Assembly: GCA_029935135.1 (NCBI GenBank)
Contig: JAOZKX010000109.1
Span: forward strand, 1-6,939
Direction of reading: 5' to 3'
DNA length: 6,939 nt
Origin: Desulfocapsa sp.
GTDB lineage: Bacteria > Desulfobacterota > Desulfobulbia > Desulfobulbales > Desulfocapsaceae
Part shown: positions 1 through 6,075 of the stretch, piece after piece
Position numbering within the stretch: position 1 is the stretch's first letter
Layout of the letters: each line of letters begins with the position of its first letter
Program-made: the position numbers and the translations under genes
Notes under the pieces: model-generated
Told to the model about the DNA's origin: nothing
Databases searched by the model: none
Seen by the model: the letters and a program-made list of their open reading frames with translations, nothing else

Positions 1-1302
1 AATGAGGTTTTTGCCACCAGAAAGGATGGGTCAGTTCTCCCTATCCGTATACAAGGAAGAACAATAGATCATTTCGGCAAAAAGATACGGGTAACAGCGA
101 TGAGCGATATCACCGATCAGAAAAATGCTGAAGAAGAAAAGGAGAAACTGACAAAACAACTTCTCCAGGCGAAAAAAATGGAATCAATCGGCCTAATGGC
201 CGGTGGAGTTGCCCATGATCTGAACAATATCCTTTCCGGGATTATCGGCTACCCCGAGTTACTGCTGCAGACTCTGCCAGAAGACAGCAAACTCAAAAAA
301 CCAATTGAGGCTATTCGGGAATCTGGCCAAAGAGCAGCTGCAGTTGTCGCTGATTTACTCACAGTTGCCCGGGGTGTTGCCACAGTATATGAAGTCCATA
401 ATATTCATGAATTAATTCAGGAGTACTTTGACTCTCCAGAAAGTGATAAAGTGAAATCACTGCATCCGGAAGTTTTATATAAGCAGAAATTCATAGCAAC
501 ACATCCTGATATTTGCTGTTCCTCTGTTCATGTTAAAAAATGTATCATGAACCTTGTTATCAATGCTGCAGAAGCCATTGGTGAAAAAGGAACTATTGTT
601 GTTTCCACCCATAATCAAAAGAATGATGACCTTGCAGGCAGTGAACAAAAAATGGCAGGAAAGGAATATGTTGTGCTCAGTGTGCAAGATAGTGGTTCAG
701 GTATTGCTGATTCAGATTTAGAGCATATCTTCGAACCATTTTATACACGAAAGGAAATGGGGAAAAGTGGAACCGGTCTTGGCCTTGCAGTTGTCTGGAA
801 TACCATGGAAGATCATGATGGAAAGGTGTCTGTTGAAAGCAGCAATACAGGGACATGCTTTAAACTCTACTTTCCAGTGAACCGGGAAAAACGCAGGGTT
901 CAATCAGACAAAACCGAAACAGAACAATCAACTGACAGCAATGAACATATACTGGTAGTGGATGATGAAGAACAAATTCGAGATATTGCCAGCCAAATGC
1001 TGCTCAATTTTGGCTACACTGTCCATTCAGTTCCTTCCGGAGAACTGGCTATTGATTTTGTAAAGAAAAATCCCGTTGACCTGATCGTGATGGACATGCT
1101 GATGAAACCGGGAATGAATGGGTATCAAGCATACAAAGAGATACTGAAGGTGTACCCTGAGCAAAAAGCCATTATAGCCAGCGGCTTTTCTGAAAGTAAC
1201 GATGTCAAGGCTGCGATCCAAATCGGGGCTGGGGCTTTTATAAAAAAACCATACTCAATGGATCAGCTTGGCCGAGTGGTCAAGGAAGTATGCAACCGTT
1301 AA
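1..1302 (+). CDS. Hybrid sensor histidine kinase (PAS/PAC - HisKA - HATPase - REC), 5' partial
   Basis: The reading frame is open from base 1, so the gene starts left of the window and the ATG at 100 is internal. The first ~43 codons are the end of a PAS/PAC sensor domain (RKDGSVLPIR, then DITDQKNAEEE). Numbering from the Met at 100: HisKA has the phospho-acceptor H39 in GGVAHDLNN (codon 214-216). The HATPase has an N box (NLVINAAEA, ~151), G1 (DSGSGI, 197), F box (FEPFYTRK, 211) and G2 (GTGLGLA, 224). After a polar linker (~260-281) comes a receiver domain with acidic D288/D289, phospho-acceptor D332 (codon 1093-1095), S361 and K383-P384. It ends with TAA right after the receiver, so there is no output domain. 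It should autophosphorylate and pass phosphate to its own receiver or to an unlinked partner. No membrane segment lies in the visible part; the signal sensed is unknown. It converges on the acyl-CoA operon, so it is not co-transcribed with it. Confidence 0.93.
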   Translation, partial: NEVFATRKDGSVLPIRIQGRTIDHFGKKIRVTAMSDITDQKNAEEEKEKLTKQLLQAKKMESIGLMAGGVAHDLNNILSGIIGYPELLLQTLPEDSKLKKPIEAIRESGQRAAAVVADLLTVARGVATVYEVHNIHELIQEYFDSPESDKVKSLHPEVLYKQKFIATHPDICCSSVHVKKCIMNLVINAAEAIGEKGTIVVSTHNQKNDDLAGSEQKMAGKEYVVLSVQDSGSGIADSDLEHIFEPFYTRKEMGKSGTGLGLAVVWNTMEDHDGKVSVESSNTGTCFKLYFPVNREKRRVQSDKTETEQSTDSNEHILVVDDEEQIRDIASQMLLNFGYTVHSVPSGELAIDFVKKNPVDLIVMDMLMKPGMNGYQAYKEILKVYPEQKAIIASGFSESNDVKAAIQIGAGAFIKKPYSMDQLGRVVKEVCNR

Positions 1303-1351
1303 TAGTCAAGCAACCCGTTCAGTAGTATTCGAAGTTTTATGTTTCATTGTT
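1303..1351. other. Short convergent intergenic gap, no clear terminator
   Basis: These 49 bp separate the 3' ends of the hybrid kinase (+) and the CoA-transferase/GNAT gene (-). A shared terminator would be expected here, but I see no GC-rich stem followed by a T run on either strand. A perfect 10-bp palindrome, GTTCTAGAAC (1349-1358), covers the end of the gap and the TAG stop of the minus-strand gene. It has no loop, so it is not a convincing terminator. Confidence 0.5.
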
Positions 1352-3229
1352 CTAGAACTCTATCCTCACGCTATACACCCCCTCTTCAACCACACTCTGA
1401 ACTTTATACCCTGAGTGATTAAAGATCGCCTGCATGCGTTTATTATCGCGCAGAACCTCGGCTGTAAAGCCGGCAATCCCACTGGCCTTTGCCAATGTAA
1501 TAAGATGTCTGAAGATAAAGGTCCCTAGTCCTTTGTTCTGGAATTCATCACGGATTACGAAAGCGACTTCTGCCCGGTTTGTCTTTTCATCCAGATAATA
1601 CCTGCCCACGGCAACAATATCATCCCCATGTGCCTCGGGAATTGTTCCGACTATGGCCACATCTTTCCGATGATCCACATAGACAAAATTCTGAATTTCC
1701 TTATGCCCAAACCGTTGATTGTGACTCATAAAACGATAGTAGAGTGTCTCCTTTGAAAGATCGTAAAGCAGATCACGCATCAAAGGTTCATCTGTTGGAT
1801 GAATGGGCCTGAACTGTATTTCTGTGCCATCATTTACCAGATAGGTGGTGCGCATCATATCCTGGGGAGCCACGACAAACTTCCCTTCCACCTGTACAAA
1901 ATCCTGACGGATGTACTTGGCCTCTATGGCCTCTTTCAATAACTCTTCGCGATGATCGGGATGGGCAATGGAAATCAGGGCAAGTTTTCTATCCTGCACC
2001 GACTTGCCATGGAGATAAGCCACACCATACTCTGTCACCACATAATGAACCGTGGCACGGCTGACCACAACCCCAGCTCCACTGCTTAAGCGTGACCTGA
2101 TACGTGAGCGGCCGTCTGTTGTTCGTGATGGGATGGTAATAATAGCCCTGCCGCCTTCAGAGCGGGCAGCTCCCCGGTTAAAGTCCACCTGCCCCCCGAC
2201 CCCTGAATAAAAAGAGCCATCTTCTGAGTCTGAGCAAACCTGCCCAGTAAGATCAATCTCCAGAGCCATATTGATAGAAACCATTCGTGTCTGTTGACCA
2301 ATCACATTGGAATCATTTACATATTCTGTGGGGCGAAAGGAGAAAAGCGGATTGTCGTCCACAAAATCATACAGTTCTTTACTTCCCATACAGAAACTGG
2401 CTACAACCTTCCCTCGATCGGTGGATTTTCTGTTTCCCGTGACTGCCCCGGATTTAATCAGGTCAAGAATATCGTCAGTAATTAGTTCGGTATGGATTCC
2501 CAGATCATGTTTGCTTTGCAGCGCTTGAACCACAGCCTGGGGAATCCTACCCACACCAGGTACACGACCGAGACCAAACTCAATGGTAGAGCCGCTTGGC
2601 ACCAGACCTCCAACAAATTCGGCAATTTTTGCACTGACCTGATGCACCGGTTTTGATTTTCGTTCCAAAAGCGGTACATCTGCAGGAACCAGGATATCTA
2701 GATCATAAATGTCAATCAGGCTGTCTCCACGGGTCCACGGCATCTGTGGGTTCACCTGCGCAATAACCAGAGATGCATTTTCTGCAGCACTTTTCACGAT
2801 ATCAACTGAGACGCCAAGGCTCATTTTCCCTCTCGAGTCTGGAGGGGTCACCTGAATAAGGGCAACATCGAGGGGCAATTGGCCAGAGTGAAAGAGCCGG
2901 GGGATATCTGACATAAGAACGGGTGTGTAATCGCCACGACCTTCCTTGATTACCTCCCGCACATTATGACCGATAAAAAAGGAATTAATCTTAAAGCAAC
3001 TTGCAAATTTTTTCTCCGCATAGGGAGCATTGCCCTTTGTCAACAGTTCAACTATCTCCACATCGGCCAGATTTCCTGCAATCCGTGTCATGGCCTCAAC
3101 AAGAACCGTTGGTTCTCCACAACCGGTTCCTAAAAAGACCCTATGACCCGACCGTAAATTGGACAAGGCGCGCTTAGGGGTCTTGATCATATCCTTATAG
3201 GTTTCTTTCCAATCAGCGTCATATTCCAT
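1352..3229 (-). CDS. Bifunctional acetyl-CoA hydrolase/CoA-transferase with C-terminal GNAT acetyltransferase domain
   Basis: Cytosolic two-part enzyme of 625 aa. Residues ~8-455 are a family I CoA-transferase of the acetyl-CoA hydrolase / 4-hydroxybutyrate CoA-transferase type. Seen: a glycine-rich CoA loop FGLGRVPGVGR (~218-228), the likely catalytic Glu E248 in IHTELITDD (codon 2486-2488), and the family signatures ALEIDLTGQV (~322) and YSGVGGQVDF (~341). The family moves CoA between short acids through a glutamyl-CoA thioester; the substrate pair cannot be read here. Residues ~470-625 form a GNAT domain beginning FRPIHPTDEPLM, with the acetyl-CoA pyrophosphate loop QNKGLG at 564-569 (1523-1540); it resembles the GNAT part of PatZ-type lysine acetyltransferases. 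Family members without GNAT are about 430-500 aa. I chose the ATG at 3229 because AGGAG (3240-3236) sits 6 nt upstream. A TTG codon at 3232 would give 626 aa but only 3 nt spacing. Last gene of the operon, 9 bp after the synthetase stop. Confidence 0.93.
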   Translation of the reverse strand: MEYDADWKETYKDMIKTPKRALSNLRSGHRVFLGTGCGEPTVLVEAMTRIAGNLADVEIVELLTKGNAPYAEKKFASCFKINSFFIGHNVREVIKEGRGDYTPVLMSDIPRLFHSGQLPLDVALIQVTPPDSRGKMSLGVSVDIVKSAAENASLVIAQVNPQMPWTRGDSLIDIYDLDILVPADVPLLERKSKPVHQVSAKIAEFVGGLVPSGSTIEFGLGRVPGVGRIPQAVVQALQSKHDLGIHTELITDDILDLIKSGAVTGNRKSTDRGKVVASFCMGSKELYDFVDDNPLFSFRPTEYVNDSNVIGQQTRMVSINMALEIDLTGQVCSDSEDGSFYSGVGGQVDFNRGAARSEGGRAIITIPSRTTDGRSRIRSRLSSGAGVVVSRATVHYVVTEYGVAYLHGKSVQDRKLALISIAHPDHREELLKEAIEAKYIRQDFVQVEGKFVVAPQDMMRTTYLVNDGTEIQFRPIHPTDEPLMRDLLYDLSKETLYYRFMSHNQRFGHKEIQNFVYVDHRKDVAIVGTIPEAHGDDIVAVGRYYLDEKTNRAEVAFVIRDEFQNKGLGTFIFRHLITLAKASGIAGFTAEVLRDNKRMQAIFNHSGYKVQSVVEEGVYSVRIEF

Positions 3230-3235
3230 CAAACT

Positions 3236-3240
3236 CTCCT
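3236..3240 (-). promoter_or_regulatory. Ribosome binding site overlapping the upstream stop codon
   Basis: On the minus strand the sequence reads TAGGAGAGTTTGATG. The TAG stop of the acyl-CoA synthetase (3241-3239) overlaps the AGGAG of the next gene, six bases before its ATG. This favours ATG over the adjacent TTG as the start and suggests translational coupling between the two genes. Confidence 0.75.
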
Positions 3241-5389
3241 AATCCTCATCAATGATCGGTGCTAACAGCATACGTGCATCAGCAACCACCGGTTCAGAAC
3301 CAAAGTCACCAACGATAAAAGGATTGATGTCGAGTTCAAGTATCTGTGGAAAATCAGTTGTCAGTTGACTGATTCGCTGCAACCCGGAGGCGATTGCGGC
3401 AATATCAACACCATTTTGCCCCCTCCTTCCCTTCAGCATCTGATAAGAACGGGTGGATTTCAGCATCTGTACTGCTTCCTGTTCGGTGATAGGAGCCAAA
3501 TGAAAGGTTACATCTTTCATGACCTCTACAAAAATCCCTCCCAGGCCAAACATAAGCATGGGACCAAACTGCTGGTCTCTGGTCATACCGATGATTACCT
3601 CCAGCCCTTTGCTGGCCATCTGTTCAACATAGACCCCTTCAATCCGTGCATCCGGTATTTTTTTACGAATCTTCAGAGTCATTAACTCATAGGTATCTTC
3701 AACGGCATCTTTATTGGGAACATCTAAAAAAACGCCTCCGAGATCACTTTTATGGACAATATCAGGAGAGACAATTTTCATGGCAACAGGATAGCCAATA
3801 CGTTCGGCAATTTCCTGTGCCTCTTCCGAACTCGAGGCCAATGTTCCCTGGGGAATATGAAAGCCATAGGCCCTGAGTACATCCTTCCCCTTCACTTCAC
3901 CAAGCTGCAGGCGACCTGTTCTCTGCCGGCGGGATAAAATTCTTTCAACCCGACGACGATTGACACGAAACCTGGTGACAACTCGCGGTGGACGAGTTTG
4001 CCAGGCATCATATTCCCGCATTCTCATAAGGGCGGCAACTGCTCGTTTGGGGGAATTAAAATCCGGGAGTCCAGCTGCCACCAGTTCACTGCGAGGCGGC
4101 ATAACACTCTCTCCCCCCATAAAAATAGCGACAACAGGTTTCGTCCCATCAATTGCAGCAGCTATGGCTCTGGCAGTTTCAGCTGGATGATCCATCACAT
4201 GAGGGGTCAGGGTTATAATGATTGAGTCCACCTGCTCATCAGCCTGGGCAGCGACTAATGTTGAGGCATACTGCTCCGGACTGGAGTTAAAGAGTACGGC
4301 AATTGGATTTTGCTCGTTTTCAAATCCGTAAAGCGAATCTGCTACCGACACTGCAGGAGAAGTACATTTGACAACCTGCATACCAGCAAGCTCAGCGGCA
4401 TCGGCAGCCATAATTCCTGGGCCACCGGCATTGGTAATGATGCAGACATTATTCCCCTTCGGCAGCGTCTTCACCGAAGACAGGGCTGATGCATAATCGA
4501 AGAGGGATTCAAAATTATCTGCCCGCACAACACCTGATCGTTTAAATGCAGCACCATAAGCCGTATCTGCACTGGCCAGAACTCCGGTATGGGATGCTGC
4601 CACCTTCAGTCCGGCAGAGGTTGTCCCGGACTTTAAAATAATAACTGGTTTTTTTGAGGCAGCTTCTTCAGCGGCTTTTACGAATGCGCTGCCGGTGGAG
4701 ATATCTTCAAGGTACCCTATGATGACTTTCGTCTGTTCATCATGTGCCAAGTATGAGAGAATATCGACCTCATTAATATCTGCCTTATTGCCAATACCAA
4801 TGAGCTTGGCAATCCCAAGCTCTCTTTCTGCAGCAAGGTCCATCATGGCTGTGCTTAAAGCGCCCGACTGGGAAAACACAGAAACCCCACCTGCAGGCGG
4901 CAGCTCACCTACAAATGAGGCGTTAAGGCTATTTTCGGTATTCATCAACCCCCGGCAATTGGGCCCCAGCAGTACCATTTTATTTCGCCTGCAGATATCT
5001 GCAATATCCTGCTCCATCTCCAGACCCTCGGCTCCTGTTTCACGAAAGCCTGAGGTGACAACAATTACAGCCTTGGCCTTTACCTTGCTGCACTCCTTGA
5101 CTGCCTGCTTGACCAGGGGTGCAGGGAGGGCAATAATTACAAGATCAATGTCTTTGTTGTACTCGGGGAGGGATGCACTGCACTGAAGTCCTAGAATGGT
5201 TTTGGCAGAAGGGTTTACAGGGACAATTGTCCCCTTGAAGCCATCACTGATAAGATTGGCAAGAATATCGTGCCCAACCTTTCCCTTGCTTCTTGAAGCA
5301 CCTACAACAGCGACACTTTCTGGATTGAATAGTCTGGACAGATTCATATCATTAGTGGTGGTATTTGAGTGAGTTCTGGTATTGAGCAA
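3239..5389 (-). CDS. Acetate/acyl-CoA ligase (ADP-forming), fused alpha and beta subunits
   Basis: Cytosolic NDP-forming acyl-CoA synthetase, interconverting acyl-CoA + ADP + Pi with acid + CoA + ATP; acetate is the likeliest but unproven substrate. Numbering from the TTG at 5389: CoA-binding Rossmann domain ~17-150 (SVAVVGAS at 25, LGPNCRG at 141); succinyl-CoA-synthetase-like flavodoxin domains ~155-460 (SQSGAL at 173, NAGGPG at 320); an Arg-rich linker ~468-492; and an ATP-grasp domain ~495-710 (FGLGGIFVEV at 614, ELDINPF at 685). The alpha phospho-histidine is H267 in ASHTGV (codon 4589-4591). The beta-side histidine is H546 in VHKSDLGG (3752-3754). Both being present argues for an active enzyme, unlike PatZ-type acetyltransferases with a degenerate ligase part. 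The 716 aa match a complete alpha-beta fusion without GNAT. The start is uncertain: TTG at 5389 directly abuts the previous stop and has AGGA 10 nt upstream, while ATG at 5347 fits the usual family N-terminus but lacks a visible ribosome site. Confidence 0.94.
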   Translation of the reverse strand: MLNTRTHSNTTTNDMNLSRLFNPESVAVVGASRSKGKVGHDILANLISDGFKGTIVPVNPSAKTILGLQCSASLPEYNKDIDLVIIALPAPLVKQAVKECSKVKAKAVIVVTSGFRETGAEGLEMEQDIADICRRNKMVLLGPNCRGLMNTENSLNASFVGELPPAGGVSVFSQSGALSTAMMDLAAERELGIAKLIGIGNKADINEVDILSYLAHDEQTKVIIGYLEDISTGSAFVKAAEEAASKKPVIILKSGTTSAGLKVAASHTGVLASADTAYGAAFKRSGVVRADNFESLFDYASALSSVKTLPKGNNVCIITNAGGPGIMAADAAELAGMQVVKCTSPAVSVADSLYGFENEQNPIAVLFNSSPEQYASTLVAAQADEQVDSIIITLTPHVMDHPAETARAIAAAIDGTKPVVAIFMGGESVMPPRSELVAAGLPDFNSPKRAVAALMRMREYDAWQTRPPRVVTRFRVNRRRVERILSRRQRTGRLQLGEVKGKDVLRAYGFHIPQGTLASSSEEAQEIAERIGYPVAMKIVSPDIVHKSDLGGVFLDVPNKDAVEDTYELMTLKIRKKIPDARIEGVYVEQMASKGLEVIIGMTRDQQFGPMLMFGLGGIFVEVMKDVTFHLAPITEQEAVQMLKSTRSYQMLKGRRGQNGVDIAAIASGLQRISQLTTDFPQILELDINPFIVGDFGSEPVVADARMLLAPIIDED

Positions 5390-6034
5390 TTATGCCCAGT
5401 CCTGTTTGAGTTTAAACCCTTCATTCTCTAACAGGTCAAGGACGGCTGCAATCTTAAAGGTGTTGATACGAAGATAGATTGTGTCTCCTTCTTGGGGGTC
5501 TAGGGCACGCAACAATCGGGTAAAGGGTATTCCTTCCTTTTCAAGAAGGGTTACAAGTCTCGTCATTATCGTAGCACTTCTGTCGTCTATAATACCTATG
5601 AGGACGGCACCTTTCTCACCAACACCAAATAAATGTTTATAAGCTGCAGTTAAATCCCGTATGGAAAAGATACCAACAACTCTTTCCTCATCAAGAACCG
5701 GCAATGCTCCGAGCTGGTCTCTATCAAAAAGATGCAAGGCATCGTCAAGGGTAGAGTCAACACTGAGGGAAATGCACTCGGTAGACATAATTTCTGAGAC
5801 AGCTGTATTTTCCACACGCTCATAAATCATTCTTCTTTCACTATCGCTGATTACTGATGAGGGATAGGCAGAGCGTAAATCTCGGTCTGTAAGCATCCCG
5901 ACCAGTTCCCCCTCACCATTCACTACAGGCAGATGGCGAAAGCGGTAGTCGTTAAGTAAAGCCCGTGCCTCGGGAAGCAGCATTGCCGGAGAAACGGTTA
6001 TAGGTTCAGTTGTCATATGTCGTGAAATATACAT
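5390..6034 (-). CDS. CBS-pair and ACT domain protein (AcuB-like)
   Basis: Soluble 214-aa protein with no catalytic motif, most likely a ligand-sensing regulator. It has two CBS repeats, ~4-56 (RHLPVVNGEGELVGMLTDRDL at 33-53, with the usual LPVV and TDRDL elements) and ~80-134 (LGALPVL, then VVGIFSIRDL). A C-terminal ACT-like segment spans ~141-208 (AVLIGIIDDRSATI, then an amphipathic helix to KEGIPF). CBS pairs commonly bind adenine nucleotides such as AMP, ATP or SAM; ACT domains commonly bind amino acids; the ligands here are unknown. Length and domain order match B. subtilis AcuB, encoded in the acetoin/acetate acuABC locus; the exact role of AcuB is not well settled. The ATG at 6034 is supported by GAGG (6044-6041) six bases upstream. 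The TAA stop directly abuts the TTG codon of the synthetase gene. Gene order suggests it senses energy or acyl-CoA status for the flanking enzymes, which is inference. Confidence 0.9.
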   Translation of the reverse strand: MYISRHMTTEPITVSPAMLLPEARALLNDYRFRHLPVVNGEGELVGMLTDRDLRSAYPSSVISDSERRMIYERVENTAVSEIMSTECISLSVDSTLDDALHLFDRDQLGALPVLDEERVVGIFSIRDLTAAYKHLFGVGEKGAVLIGIIDDRSATIMTRLVTLLEKEGIPFTRLLRALDPQEGDTIYLRINTFKIAAVLDLLENEGFKLKQDWA

Positions 6035-6040
6035 AAGCAG

Positions 6041-6044
6041 CCTC
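6041..6044 (-). promoter_or_regulatory. Ribosome binding site of the CBS-ACT gene
   Basis: GAGG on the minus strand, six bases before the ATG at 6034-6032. It fixes this start within the 36-bp spacer after the deacetylase-like gene. Confidence 0.65.
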
Positions 6045-6060
6045 GTAAGTAAGAATTCAT

Positions 6061-6075
6061 AATAACCGGGTTATT
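6061..6075. repeat. 7-bp perfect inverted repeat across the deacetylase stop codon
   Basis: AATAACC-G-GGTTATT is symmetric around one central base and includes the TAA stop (6073-6071) of the deacetylase-like gene. With only one base between the arms it cannot form a normal hairpin. It could be a dimeric-protein site, or chance; nothing else in the sequence supports a function. Confidence 0.35.

Noticed and set aside
100..102. ATG as start of the hybrid kinase
   Set aside because: The frame is open upstream to base 1 and encodes the end of a PAS/PAC domain that runs through this ATG.
1349..1358. GTTCTAGAAC palindrome as a bidirectional terminator
   Set aside because: There is no loop and no following T run, and the stem is too short. 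It may be chance.
1352..3229. Reading the CoA-transferase/GNAT gene as a frameshift or assembly fusion of two genes
   Set aside because: One uninterrupted frame runs through both domains, and this two-domain architecture is a known protein family arrangement.
4695..5186. Plus-strand open frame of 163 codons opposite the synthetase
   Set aside because: It lies wholly antisense to a well-supported gene with clear CoA-binding motifs. Its own translation shows no recognisable domain; it is a shadow frame.
3239..5389. PatZ-type protein acetyltransferase for the synthetase gene
   Set aside because: It has no C-terminal GNAT, and both catalytic histidines of an active ligase are present.
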